53,870 nucleotides of DNA from Deltaproteobacteria bacterium. GTDB lineage: Bacteria; Desulfobacterota; Dissulfuribacteria; Dissulfuribacterales; UBA3076. The notes beneath the pieces were generated by a model that was given only the letters and a program-made list of their open reading frames with translations, was not told the origin of the DNA and did not search any database. The position numbers were made by a program, and so were the translations under genes. This document shows positions 7,449 through 16,250 of this stretch, piece by piece; positions within the stretch are counted from its first letter, which is position 1, and each line of letters begins with the position of its first letter. Location: assembly GCA_003194485.1 (NCBI GenBank), contig PQXD01000016.1, positions 1 through 53,870 of the forward strand, read 5' to 3'.

Positions 7449-8378
7449 ATGGAACAAAACAGTAAAATTTATGTTGCAGGCCATCGAGGACTCGTTGGTT
7501 CTGCCATTGCAGGAAAGCTCAGGGCATCGGGGTATAACAATCTTGTTACGCGGACCAGCAAAGAGCTGGATCTGCGCCTCCAGGCGGATGTAAACTCCTT
7601 TTTTGAGCAGGAGCGCCCTGATTATGTATTCCTTGCTGCCGCCAAGGTGGGCGGTATCCTGGCAAACAACACATACCCTGCTGAATTTCTCTACGATAAT
7701 CTCATGATTCAAAGCAATATAATCCATTATGCGTATGTCTGCGGGGTAAAAAAGTTACTGTTTTTAGGTAGTTCCTGCATCTATCCCAAGCTTTCCCCTC
7801 AACCGATGAAGGAAGAGTATCTCCTGGACGGCAAGTTAGAGTCCACAAATGAACCCTATGCCATAGCCAAAATTGCTGGTATTAAGATGTGCCAGTCTTA
7901 CAACAGGCAATATGGAACCAATTTTATCTCTATCATGCCGACAAATCTTTATGGCCCTAACGATAATTTTGACCTGGAAACGTCACATGCTTTACCGGCC
8001 CTTTTAAGAAAGTTCCATGAAGCTAAAATGAACAAAGAGCCCTTCGTAAAAATATGGGGAACAGGGAGCCCTCGAAGGGAATTTTTGTATGTTGATGACC
8101 TTGCCGATGCCTGCGTCTTTTTGATGCAAAACTATGATGAGGATCAGATCATTAATGTGGGGACAGGAGAAGATATCTCCATAAGAGAGCTTGCCTTGTT
8201 GATAAAGGAAATAACCGGATATGAAGGAGAATTGAAATTTGACGTGTCAAAACCGGACGGTACCCCGAGGAAACTACTTGATGTGAGCAAGCTAACAGAT
8301 CTAGGCTGGGAGGCAAAGACCGGTCTCAGGGGGGGAATAACAAAAACCTATCAATGGTATAAAGAGACGGTATATTAA
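7449..8378 (+). CDS. fcl: GDP-L-fucose synthase
   Basis: A 309-residue bifunctional epimerase/reductase that turns GDP-4-keto-6-deoxymannose into GDP-L-fucose. The NADPH motif is GHRGLVG (11-17), the active site includes LGSSCIYP (Ser108, Cys110), and the catalytic pair is Tyr137/Lys141 in [18 protein letters not shown] near 203 is the conserved family block. ATG 7449 follows GGGAAG. Cotranscription with gmd is very likely. This is the last plus-strand gene of the block. The next gene is on the other strand and converges, and the 181 bp between holds no gene or obvious terminator that I can support. Confidence 0.94.
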   Translation: MEQNSKIYVAGHRGLVGSAIAGKLRASGYNNLVTRTSKELDLRLQADVNSFFEQERPDYVFLAAAKVGGILANNTYPAEFLYDNLMIQSNIIHYAYVCGVKKLLFLGSSCIYPKLSPQPMKEEYLLDGKLESTNEPYAIAKIAGIKMCQSYNRQYGTNFISIMPTNLYGPNDNFDLETSHALPALLRKFHEAKMNKEPFVKIWGTGSPRREFLYVDDLADACVFLMQNYDEDQIINVGTGEDISIRELALLIKEITGYEGELKFDVSKPDGTPRKLLDVSKLTDLGWEAKTGLRGGITKTYQWYKETVY

Positions 8379-8559
8379 TCAAATGAATCCGGTGGGAGGC
8401 ATCTCCAAGATCTGCTGAAGTGAAGTGTACCCCTTTGTCGAGACAAAAAATTGCGTTATTTAAGGTGTAAAGTTTTGAGCTTGTTCCCATTATTAATTAG
8501 CATCTTTTAATCGTCCCAAATTTCAAACTTAATCTCATTTTCCAGCAAATCCCCCGCCC

Positions 8560-9318
8560 TTAACGCCTTAAAATATATGTATCCATAAGCCAACCCTTTT
8601 CCCTTCTGGCCTTACTTCTTATCTTTTTAAGATCCTCAATTATATCTTTTAACCTCCCTGAAAGCAGAATTTCATCCTTACTTCCTAAATATCCACCCCA
8701 ATAGATGTCAATATCCGAATCCTTAAAATGCTTGAAGGCAGAATAAGTATCTAATAATACTACAGTATTTGTAATCTCAGCAGGCATATATTCTTTCAAT
8801 CTTCTGCCCGTTGTAATCACAACGGACTCTCCTATACGGTTTAGGGGAATTTTATGCCTTGCTGCCAATACCTGGACACTGGTTATTCCCGGTATCACCT
8901 TGTACTCAAAATCTACCGTTCCTTCCTTAAGGATATGTTGAAGAATTTCTAAATGTCCATCATATAGGGATGGATCGCCCCAGATAAGAAAGGCGCCGAT
9001 CTCGCCGTCTTTCATCTTGTCTTCAATCAATCCGGTCATAACCTCTGCTTTTTGTTGACGCCATGTCTTAACTTCTTCCTTATATGACTTACGGTTTTTT
9101 TTACGTTCAGGGATCTTTGCGCTCACAACCCTGTATGTCCCGCTATCCAAATACCTCTCCAATATCTCCTTTCTTATCTTAATGAACTCCTTAAATCCCT
9201 TCCGTTCTCCCTTTTCAAGAATGAAAAAGACATCTACCTCTTTCATTGTGTTTATCGCCTGGATGGTCAAATAATCAGGGTTGCCGGGCCCAATTCCGAT
9301 AAGATATATCTTCTTCAT
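8560..9318 (-). CDS. cobF: Precorrin-6A synthase-like methyltransferase (CobF family)
   Basis: A 252-residue SAM-dependent tetrapyrrole methylase. The N-terminal GIGPGNPDYLTIQAI is the family signature, followed by DVFFILEKGE, GDPSLYDG near 115 and VIPGITSVQVLAA, which bind SAM. The DVFF..KGE stretch and the ending GWLMDTYILRR match CobF rather than other Cbi/Cob methylases. CobF methylates C-1 with deacetylation in the oxygen-dependent corrin route, which makes its presence next to anaerobe-like genes notable. Its start overlaps the stop of the precorrin-8X methylmutase gene by four bases. It is the last gene of the riboswitch-led unit starting at btuB. Confidence 0.8.
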   Translation of the reverse strand: MKKIYLIGIGPGNPDYLTIQAINTMKEVDVFFILEKGERKGFKEFIKIRKEILERYLDSGTYRVVSAKIPERKKNRKSYKEEVKTWRQQKAEVMTGLIEDKMKDGEIGAFLIWGDPSLYDGHLEILQHILKEGTVDFEYKVIPGITSVQVLAARHKIPLNRIGESVVITTGRRLKEYMPAEITNTVVLLDTYSAFKHFKDSDIDIYWGGYLGSKDEILLSGRLKDIIEDLKKIRSKARREKGWLMDTYILRR

Positions 9319-9965
9319 TTCTTAAACCTTGCCAGGGCCATCTCGGCCAACTGGTTTACCACGGATGCAGCCAAGGCTGATCCTCCCTTGCGGCCTTCAA
9401 CAGTGATGAATGGGATACCTGTCTGCCCCATGAGCATTTCTTTGGACTCAGCCGCATTCACAAAGCCCACCGGCATACCCACGATGACCGCCGGGTTGCA
9501 TTTCCCCTCTTTGATACACTCCAAAAGCCTCAAGAGGGCCGTAGGGGCATTCCCCACAACGTATACGGCCCTGTTTAGCCTGGACAGGGCATAATCAACT
9601 GCCGCGGATGCCCTTGTAATTTTCTCCTTTTGCGCCTTCTCTTTTACTTCGGGTTCACCCATGTAGCACTCAACCCGGCAGCCCAATCGGTCCGTACGTC
9701 TTAAGGTAATCCCCATGCGGGCCATCTCTGTGTCAGTCACGATCAGACAGCCTGATTTCAGGGCTGCGATACCGGACTTGATAGCATCAGGGTGAAAATT
9801 GACAAGAGATAATAATCCAAAATCGGCGGTTGTATGGATCATCCTCCTGACTACAAGCCATTCGTCACCTTCAAAAGGACGCGGCTCAGGCACCCCGGAG
9901 TCAATGATTTCAAAGGAACGTTTTTCTATGGCCTCCGGTTCAATATGTGCATCAATATCTCTCAT
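9315..9965 (-). CDS. cbiC: Precorrin-8X methylmutase (CbiC/CobH)
   Basis: A 216-residue methylmutase that moves the C-11 methyl of precorrin-8X to C-12, giving hydrogenobyrinic or cobyrinic acid. Family marks: IEKRSFEIIDSG near 14-25 including the substrate-binding region, RRMIHTTADFG with the catalytic His near 43, TDTEMARMGI, and VGMPVGFVNAAESKE. ATG 9965; about 50 bp downstream of the CbiA-like gene and overlapping cobF by four bases. The enzyme serves both the aerobic and anaerobic routes, so it does not by itself reveal which one runs here. Confidence 0.92.
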   Translation of the reverse strand: MRDIDAHIEPEAIEKRSFEIIDSGVPEPRPFEGDEWLVVRRMIHTTADFGLLSLVNFHPDAIKSGIAALKSGCLIVTDTEMARMGITLRRTDRLGCRVECYMGEPEVKEKAQKEKITRASAAVDYALSRLNRAVYVVGNAPTALLRLLECIKEGKCNPAVIVGMPVGFVNAAESKEMLMGQTGIPFITVEGRKGGSALAASVVNQLAEMALARFKK

Positions 9966-10015
9966 AAATACTTACCTTTACTGATTTTCCGTCGCATTCA
10001 TCCAGGGACAATACG

Positions 10016-11428
10016 CTATTGGCCGTATCTCCGGCAATAATCCACAAAGTTTTTCGCAACTTCAGGATTGGAACCCCAATGTAGATGCACATAGGAGCCC
10101 AAGACCCTATTTTGGACAAAGCCCTCCTCAGCCTGGAAGCCGGCCTTCCGATCCGTCATGGTGTAAATGCATTCGGGGTTCGGCTCCATATTGTAAATCC
10201 TGGAGTAGTGGAATTCATGCCCTCTGATCTTTGTGCCCTTAGCACCCAGGATACTTTCCTTTTGAGTGATAACTTCACGATACCCGAGGGCCCTCAGCCG
10301 ACCTCCCATCTTTGCCCTCAAGGGGAAAATCCCTGCCATAGAGAAGATATGACCTTCAAGGTCCTGGATTTCTTTTGTGAGAAACATAAAGCCCCCACAC
10401 TCTGAATATATGGGCTTGCCGCTCAACCCGAACTCCCTTATCTCGGCCAATAGTTGCCGGTTCCGGGAAAGCATCTCACAGTGCAGTTCGGGATAACCTC
10501 CTCCCAGGATCAGGCCATTGATTTCCCCGGGCAGATGCCTTGAATGTAATGGAGAAAAGGGGATCAGCTTTGCGCCCGCCTCTTCAAGCAATCGCAGGTT
10601 TTCGGAATAATAGAAGCAAAACGCCTTGTCCCTGGCAATTCCGATTCTTATTTCAGGGCCATGTTTTTGACGGCCGTCAGGAATGTAAAACTCAGACCCA
10701 TGAACCTTTGCCCTTTCCAACAACCCCAAAAGTTGATCAAAATCCAGATTGTCCTCTGCCCAGCGCCCCAGTCTTTCAATCTGGTCTTCATGTACCCTGA
10801 AATCTTCATCCGTGACAAGCCCAAGGTGCCTGGAGGGGATTTCAAGTCCCTCATTATCAGGCAAACACCCGAACACCGGCAGACCGGCATTGGAACGCAG
10901 TGCATCTTCTATCACTTGGGCATGACCTTTACTCCCCACGCGGTTAAAAATGATGCCTTTCAGAGAAAGACCGGGATCAAACCTGGAAAAGCCCAGGGCA
11001 ACAGCGGCAGCGGATCGTGCCATGGCCCTGGCATCTATGACAAGGACTACGGGCAGATCAAGCCACTTGGCCATCTGGGCCGTTGAGCCGGCTTCATCGC
11101 TGCCGGAGAACCCATCAAACAGGCCCATGACGCCCTCGACTACAGACACATGCGCATCATGACCATAGCGTGCAAAGATCTGCCGGTTATGCTCAGGGTC
11201 CATTATCCATCCGTCCAAGTTGTGGGAATCCCTTCCGGTTACCCTTCTGTGATGACCCGGATCAATAAAATCAGGACCCACCTTAAAGGGCTGGACAGTG
11301 TAACCTCTTCTTACAAGGGCGGCTATGATCCCCAGGGAAACAGTGGTCTTACCGCACCCGCTATGGGTTCCGGCAATACACAGCCGGGCGATCTTTACAC
11401 GTTTTTCCACCTGAAAAGCAGTACTCAT
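10016..11428 (-). CDS. cbiA: Cobyrinic acid a,c-diamide synthase (CbiA/CobB)
   Basis: About 470 residues. It amidates the a and c side chains of (hydrogeno)cobyrinic acid using glutamine and ATP. The N-terminal DTBS-like ATPase shows GTHSGCGKTT (P-loop), FKVGPDFIDP and EGVMGLFDG. The C-terminal class-I amidotransferase shows LGGGYPELH and the nucleophile YSECGGFMFL, with a late His in SYVHLHWGS. I start at ATG 11428 because AGGAAAC precedes it at good spacing; a TTG at 11455 lacks this support. The region just upstream is the broken end of a TolQ-like gene, so this gene appears to have been joined to the btuB transcript by a deletion. Confidence 0.93.
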   Translation of the reverse strand: MSTAFQVEKRVKIARLCIAGTHSGCGKTTVSLGIIAALVRRGYTVQPFKVGPDFIDPGHHRRVTGRDSHNLDGWIMDPEHNRQIFARYGHDAHVSVVEGVMGLFDGFSGSDEAGSTAQMAKWLDLPVVLVIDARAMARSAAAVALGFSRFDPGLSLKGIIFNRVGSKGHAQVIEDALRSNAGLPVFGCLPDNEGLEIPSRHLGLVTDEDFRVHEDQIERLGRWAEDNLDFDQLLGLLERAKVHGSEFYIPDGRQKHGPEIRIGIARDKAFCFYYSENLRLLEEAGAKLIPFSPLHSRHLPGEINGLILGGGYPELHCEMLSRNRQLLAEIREFGLSGKPIYSECGGFMFLTKEIQDLEGHIFSMAGIFPLRAKMGGRLRALGYREVITQKESILGAKGTKIRGHEFHYSRIYNMEPNPECIYTMTDRKAGFQAEEGFVQNRVLGSYVHLHWGSNPEVAKNFVDYCRRYGQ

Positions 11429-11626
11429 CTGTTTCCTATGGATGTAGCCGATCAAGGGTGGGATATTCTTTCAACATGCTCTCGCATCCAGAAAATCCCG
11501 CCCTTGATAGGTTGCCCATGGATTCAAGATATTTCAAGGGCTTTATTCTGCATCCTTTAACACCAAAGGCTGTCCGGTTTGGATTTATGTGTACCGAAGT
11601 CAATACGCCAGCAGCTTCGGCCTCTA

Positions 11627-11785
11627 TTAAGGCGCGCTCTTTTTCCTGATTTGCCTTTTCGAGAAGGGCCGCTTTTTTTTCATGGCTTTTATCTGCAATG
11701 CCCGCATATCTTCGGCATGGGCGGCCCCGGACAGGAGCAGGAAAATTCCGGCAGCGGCAAGGATTCTGATCGCTGTCTTTTTCAT
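11627..11785 (-). pseudogene. 5' stub of a TolQ/ExbB-type proton channel gene
   Basis: It begins with a clear signal peptide (MKKTAIRILAAAGIFLLLSG, then AAHAEDMRA) and a helical stretch typical of the periplasmic N-terminus of the long MotA/TolQ/ExbB proteins paired with DUF3450. After an eight-A run the frame shifts and ends at 11627. In the other frame the coiled coil continues (AALLEKANQEKERALIE) for about 20 residues and then changes into unrelated sequence (KYLESMGNLSRAGF and onward) that stops shortly before cbiA. The membrane channel domain is absent. ATGA overlap with the DUF3450 gene keeps the ancestral operon structure. Nonfunctional as an energiser. Confidence 0.6.
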
Positions 11786-12108
11786 TTCACCACTACCTCC
11801 CCCAGGGGGAGATCCAGCAGGTCCACGGACCGCCTTCTCGCTCCCATCTCCATGTTTTGAGCGGTTAGGCGCTCGGTTTCCTCTTCCAGTTTTTCATATT
11901 CAATCTTGAGCCTTGCACGTTCTCCGGCCCACTTATCCTCGGTCTGCTGGGTCTTCCGGCGGATCGAAATTGAATCGTCCACAGGTCTTTTGACCCGGAC
12001 CGGAAAATTTTCGCAAAATGCCGGCAGGCTTTCAAAAATGCAGAAAAAACCGGTAATGCATACAATGATGAATACAAAATTTTTCAACCTTCTTTCCTCC
12101 GGACTCAA
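11782..12108 (-). CDS. Truncated DUF3450-like periplasmic coiled-coil protein
   Basis: A 108-residue protein with an N-terminal hydrophobic segment (FVFIIVCITGFFCIFESLPAF, used as a signal) and then QTEDKWAGERARLKIEYEKLEEETERL. This stretch resembles the start of DUF3450 proteins, which accompany TolQ-ExbB-ExbD-TonB systems behind TonB receptors. Full DUF3450 proteins are around 250 residues, so this one is short; its end (DLPLGEVVVK) is not family-like. It may be a reduced form or a product of internal deletion. It lies directly behind the btuB-like gene, consistent with having energised that receptor once. Function now doubtful. Confidence 0.5.
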   Translation of the reverse strand: MSPEERRLKNFVFIIVCITGFFCIFESLPAFCENFPVRVKRPVDDSISIRRKTQQTEDKWAGERARLKIEYEKLEEETERLTAQNMEMGARRRSVDLLDLPLGEVVVK

Positions 12109-12175
12109 AAAAATATGTCCAATACGTTCAGCCCGAGCTTCTTCCGGTCCCTGGTTCGATCAGGCATCTCTCGGA

Positions 12176-14206
12176 TCAAAAATTGAACGAATACTCCGCA
12201 TAGATTGCCCGTCCGGGAAGCGGGAATTCAGGCTTTTCATAGTAGTACCTGTCAAAAATATTTTCGACGCTCAGCTTGACCCGGTGGTGCTTCAGGAATT
12301 TGACCCCTGCTTCCAGATCGCATACCGTAAAGTCGTCGTAAGTGATAACGGGATAACCGATTGTATACCAGTCATAGTCTTTTCTTTTTCCCATATAGCG
12401 GACCAGGAATTTCCCGAAGAACATGCCGTCATCGTAGCGGACGCCGGTATTGAGCTTCCAGTGCGAGACGTTGTGGATATCCCGTTCATTTTCTCCGGGG
12501 ACCTTTTCAACCGCGCTGAAAAGACGCGTTCCATTGATAAAAAATTCAAGGGTTCGATCCTGGTTCATGATCCGGCCAGCATCCACCGATAATTCAAATT
12601 CCAGCCCGTGTATCTCGGCCTCATCGGAATTGTCGTAAGTAGTTTCGGTGTCGCTGGCTTTCACCTTTGATATCTTGTCGTCCACGTCGGTATGAAAATA
12701 GGTGATGTCCGCAAATATGCCCCAAACCTTCTTCTGAAAGGAAAGCCCCGCATCCCACGTCAGGCTTTTTTCAGGATCGAGACCCGGATTGCCCCTGTTA
12801 ATCATTATTCCTCCGCTGACTTCCCGCTCGGAGTAACCCGCCATCTGGTTTGCCTGGGGCGGGACAAAGGCCGTTCCAATGGTGGTATGGAACTGAAAGA
12901 CACGGTCATTCGTGATGAAATACTTCAGGCCGGCACGGGGACTAGCATGGTCAAAGGTCTCGGAGCCGGGGTGAAAGTCGGTCTTCAGCGGCGTTTTTTT
13001 GGTGGTCAGCTCAAACCAGTCGTAGCGGATTCCCGTGTTCAGTATGAGCCGTTCGTCAAAGAGCCTCAAAAAGGCATCGGCAAAAACCCCCACATTTTCA
13101 CGCTCATTATCCGGTGAATAGGGGGCCTTGCGGGTACCGTCGCTATTATAGCTCTTTGATTCAATGTCGATATCCTGATAATCTGCACCTATCGTGATAT
13201 CGTTATCAAGGAAGTGAAAGCAGTCCTGAAGCTGTGCTCCCCACCACTCGATTTCGCTTTCGTAATTTTTGTAATGAGGCTGTCCCTCATATTCCCGGGT
13301 ATATTCAGTATCTTCATGGGAGGCGTACACGGTGAGCAGCGGCTCATTGCTGCCGATCTTCCCTTTCATGGAGATATCTCCGCCGTAACGGTCTATATCC
13401 TTTTCAGAGGGCCTTCTGTCCTCGTAATACAGCGGACCGGGGGTCGCAATATCCCTGCCGGCATACCAGTCGCCCTTGATATCGAGACGCCAGTTGCCCG
13501 TAAACGATGAGCCCAGTCTCAAGTTGCCGTATCTCTCCTTGTAGCCCGTATTGTCTCTTTTATGGCCGTTGCCCATTCTGAAGTCGGTATTCTGGTTTTT
13601 GTTGCTGACAGAGGCGTCAAAATCAAGCCTGTCGTTTATCTTGCCGCCCGAGGCAATGCTCTCATAGTGGGTGCTGAAACTCCCGCCACCTCCGGTAAGA
13701 TGCGTCTTGATCTTACCTTTTGATCTCTTTGTGATGATATTCACCACGCCGCCCATGGCTTCGGCGCCGTACAGGGCGGATGCAGGACCCTTGAGGATTT
13801 CAACGCGCTCCACATTGTCTTTTAAGATTGTGGCGAGATTGGTAGCGCCCGCGGGCCGGCCGTCGATCAACACCAGGCTGTGTTTGGTAATCCCTGAAAA
13901 TTCCGGCCGGAAGCCGCGGATACTGATTCCGGACAGCACGCCCGGATAGTCGATTACGTCGATGCTGCTGTTCTTTTTAAGAATGCGGACAATGTTGCGG
14001 TCCACCGTGGTGTCAAGATCCAGTTTGCCAATAACCTCGATAACGGCCGGGACTTCTTCTTTTTTTACCTCCGATCGTGTTGCCGTAACGACAATTTCCT
14101 CCAGCTTCGCAGCGTTAGCTTCTTCCTGTTTTTCTTCCGCCATGGCCGGCTGGAAGGCGGTTATCAGACCAATAATCAAAAACGCCGTCATCAGTTTCAT
14201 TTTCAT
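12176..14206 (-). CDS. btuB: TonB-dependent outer-membrane receptor, BtuB-like
   Basis: A 676-residue receptor. Signal peptide (MKMKLMTAFLIIGLITAF...AMA) is followed by a TonB box, EEIVVTATR near 36-44. The plug domain has SGISIRGF, VLIDGRPA and VERVEILKGPASALYGAEAMGGVVNIIT. A 22-strand barrel follows, ending in YAEYSFNF with terminal Phe as required for outer-membrane insertion. A cobalamin riboswitch lies just upstream (14401-14592), so vitamin B12 or a related corrinoid is the likely ligand. A good Shine-Dalgarno (GGGAGGAAAG) precedes ATG 14206. The dedicated energiser genes downstream are degenerate, so it probably relies on a TonB complex elsewhere. Confidence 0.9.
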   Translation of the reverse strand: MKMKLMTAFLIIGLITAFQPAMAEEKQEEANAAKLEEIVVTATRSEVKKEEVPAVIEVIGKLDLDTTVDRNIVRILKKNSSIDVIDYPGVLSGISIRGFRPEFSGITKHSLVLIDGRPAGATNLATILKDNVERVEILKGPASALYGAEAMGGVVNIITKRSKGKIKTHLTGGGGSFSTHYESIASGGKINDRLDFDASVSNKNQNTDFRMGNGHKRDNTGYKERYGNLRLGSSFTGNWRLDIKGDWYAGRDIATPGPLYYEDRRPSEKDIDRYGGDISMKGKIGSNEPLLTVYASHEDTEYTREYEGQPHYKNYESEIEWWGAQLQDCFHFLDNDITIGADYQDIDIESKSYNSDGTRKAPYSPDNERENVGVFADAFLRLFDERLILNTGIRYDWFELTTKKTPLKTDFHPGSETFDHASPRAGLKYFITNDRVFQFHTTIGTAFVPPQANQMAGYSEREVSGGIMINRGNPGLDPEKSLTWDAGLSFQKKVWGIFADITYFHTDVDDKISKVKASDTETTYDNSDEAEIHGLEFELSVDAGRIMNQDRTLEFFINGTRLFSAVEKVPGENERDIHNVSHWKLNTGVRYDDGMFFGKFLVRYMGKRKDYDWYTIGYPVITYDDFTVCDLEAGVKFLKHHRVKLSVENIFDRYYYEKPEFPLPGRAIYAEYSFNF

Positions 14207-14400
14207 CTTTCCTCCCTTTTATCTCCATACGCTGTTCGCTGTTGTACGGGGAGGCCGGTGTTGAGACCTTCACGGCCGGTCCCCGATGGACAAGCCGGGG
14301 AAGCGGGACAGCCGCTCATCAACACCTTGTTGAAACCAATATGGCGCTTATATTCCGGCTGATCGCAACCCGTTCCTCGACGGCTTGAAACGATCCTTAA

Positions 14401-14592
14401 GATACCGGCAGGTCTTCTGGCTCCCCCTCCCTTCCGGCGGCCTTCCCGTCCCGATTCCATCGAAACAGTGGCGCGATAGTGCCGAAAGGGTCCTCCTTGC
14501 ATTAACCGCAAGGGGCGGGGTTACAGCGGCGGGACCGCTCCCGTTTTTCACGGGATTCCCTATTAAGCCTCAACGGCGCCGGTATCCTCCTT
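14401..14592 (-). promoter_or_regulatory. Cobalamin riboswitch upstream of btuB
   Basis: Read on the minus strand, the segment has the hallmarks of the adenosylcobalamin aptamer in order: AATAGGGAATCCCGTG, CCCGCCGCTGTAA, GCCACTG, GGGAAGGC, and the B12 box AGCCAGAAGACCTGCCGG. About 190 bp separate the aptamer from the btuB start. No U-tailed hairpin stands out there, but GC-rich inverted stretches near 14258-14296 could sequester the ribosome site, so translational control is my guess. Confidence 0.95.
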
Positions 14593-14676
14593 TCTTTGCC
14601 GATATATGATTTTGATCAGGTTGTTACGGCATCACCTCCTTTCTTTTACGTATTTGTAAATGCCTTCGTCCCCATG

Positions 14677-15417
14677 TCAGTCCCTTGCCTGGTTGACGCA
14701 TTTTAGGGCCATGAAAAAGAACACCCCTCCGATTGCCGCCAGCAACGGGTATGAATAGTAGCCGGGTGTCATGCCGAAAGCCGTCTGCCGGATCGCCTTT
14801 GAGGCGTGGGTAAGCGGCAGCAGGCAAATGATTTTCTGTGCCCAGGCCGGAAGGCGGTCCACAGGAAAAAAAGTGCCCCCTAAAAAGGCCATGGGCGTGA
14901 TCACAAAGCTCGTGAACATCGCCTGATCTGCATGGGATTTCACCAGCATGGCAAGGCCCACGGCCAGGGACGCGAAAACAAAGCTGTTGAGCCCGACGGC
15001 CAGCCAGAAGAGCGGGTTATAGTAATTCAGCATCACATCGAAAAGCATGCCGAGGACTATGATCACGGCAACCGAAAGCAGGGCCCGGGTCATGCCTGCC
15101 AGGACTTCGCCGGCCACATAGGCGGCATTGCTGATGGGCGCGGCCTGGAATTCTTCAAAGATATGCCAGTAGAAACGCGCCACATTGATATCAGTGGAGA
15201 TGGCAAAGGCCTGGGTCATGCTGCTCATGGCCACCAGGCCCGGTATCAGAAATTCCGTATAGGTATGCCCGTCAAAGCTTGCCCCATCCCCCATGGCGTA
15301 TCCGAAGGCGATCAGATAGAGCAAAGGGGAGACCGCCATGCTCAGGATCTGCCGTTTGAGCCGGTGTTTCAGGATCAATATCTCGCGGAGATAGACTGCG
15401 GTAAAACCCCTCAGCAT
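14677..15417 (-). CDS. ABC-2 type exporter permease
   Basis: A 246-residue inner-membrane protein with about six hydrophobic segments, matching ABC-2 permeases of the DrrB/NodJ kind. Family features include an N-terminal LREILILKHRLKRQ amphipathic lead, FLIPGLVAMSSMTQAF, and FVITPMAFLGGTFFPVDRLPAWAQ in the second half. Its ATG overlaps the end of the ATPase gene by seven bases, so the two form one transporter. It closes the CobN/ChlI/ChlD operon. The substrate is unknown. A role in cobalt or corrinoid-intermediate handling is only suggested by position. Confidence 0.85.
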   Translation of the reverse strand: MLRGFTAVYLREILILKHRLKRQILSMAVSPLLYLIAFGYAMGDGASFDGHTYTEFLIPGLVAMSSMTQAFAISTDINVARFYWHIFEEFQAAPISNAAYVAGEVLAGMTRALLSVAVIIVLGMLFDVMLNYYNPLFWLAVGLNSFVFASLAVGLAMLVKSHADQAMFTSFVITPMAFLGGTFFPVDRLPAWAQKIICLLPLTHASKAIRQTAFGMTPGYYSYPLLAAIGGVFFFMALKCVNQARD

Positions 15418-16250
15418 TGGACCCTCTTTCCGGTGAGTGTTAGGAATGAATCCTCCAGGTTTACCCTCCGCAGGGTGTAACTCCCTTTTTGACCGGCAAT
15501 GAAGACGCCGGCGTCGTGACGGGTTTTGAAACAGACCGTCTCTATCTTGTCGTCATTTATCCGGTCAATGGCCCATGCGCCTGTCTGTGCCATTAATTCT
15601 GCAGGCGTATCGGTGGCAACAACCCTCCCTTCATCCAGAAAGGCCACCCGGTCGGCCAGGAATTCAGCCTCCTCGATGTAATGGGTGGTCAAAAATATAG
15701 TAGTGCCGGTATGCTGAATCCTTTTTATTAATCCCCAGATCCTCCTGCGGATTTGCGGATCAAGGCCCACCGTTGGCTCGTCTAAAAAGAGAATCCTGGG
15801 GGAATGGACCAGGGCCCTGGCAATCGTCAGCCTGCGTTTCATGCCGCCGGAAAGCTGTTTGACCAGATCATTTCTCCGGTCAATGAGATCAACATAGCTC
15901 AAGAGTTCGTCGATCTTTTTTCTCCTTTCTCGTGCGGCCATATGAAAAATCCTGCCGTGAATATCCAGATTTTCAAAAGTGGTGAGTTCCTGGTCCAGGT
16001 TGATGGACTGCATTACCATTCCGAATTCCCTTTTGGCCGCAAGGCCCTCTTTTTCGATATTGAAACCGTTCAGCCAGGCATTGCCTGCCGAACGCCGGGT
16101 GAGCCCGGTCAGGATCCGGATTGTGGTCGTTTTGCCGGCGCCGTTGGGGCCGAGATAGGCGAAAAGTTCCCCTTCCGGCACATGAAAATTGACACCTTTT
16201 AAGGCATGGATGCCCCTGTAGGATTTGCTCAAGTTTTCGACCCGTATCAT
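15411..16250 (-). CDS. ABC-2 type exporter ATPase
   Basis: A 279-residue nucleotide-binding subunit. Walker A is GPNGAGKTT (near 34-42), the signature is LSGGMKRR, Walker B is ILFLDEPTVGLDP and the H-loop is LTTHY. The C-terminal 60 residues form the extra domain common in DrrA/NatA-type exporters. It overlaps the upstream ChlI gene by four bases (ATGA) and its permease by seven, indicating tight coupling within the chelatase operon. Such an exporter after cobaltochelatase genes is unusual enough to note. Substrate not predictable. Confidence 0.9.
   Translation of the reverse strand: MIRVENLSKSYRGIHALKGVNFHVPEGELFAYLGPNGAGKTTTIRILTGLTRRSAGNAWLNGFNIEKEGLAAKREFGMVMQSINLDQELTTFENLDIHGRIFHMAARERRKKIDELLSYVDLIDRRNDLVKQLSGGMKRRLTIARALVHSPRILFLDEPTVGLDPQIRRRIWGLIKRIQHTGTTIFLTTHYIEEAEFLADRVAFLDEGRVVATDTPAELMAQTGAWAIDRINDDKIETVCFKTRHDAGVFIAGQKGSYTLRRVNLEDSFLTLTGKRVQC

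Noticed and set aside
8480-8560. Possible short gene fragment after cobF (ending FEIWDD)
   Set aside because: Only about 20 codons in another frame, and cobF already ends with its normal GWLMDTYILRR; no support.
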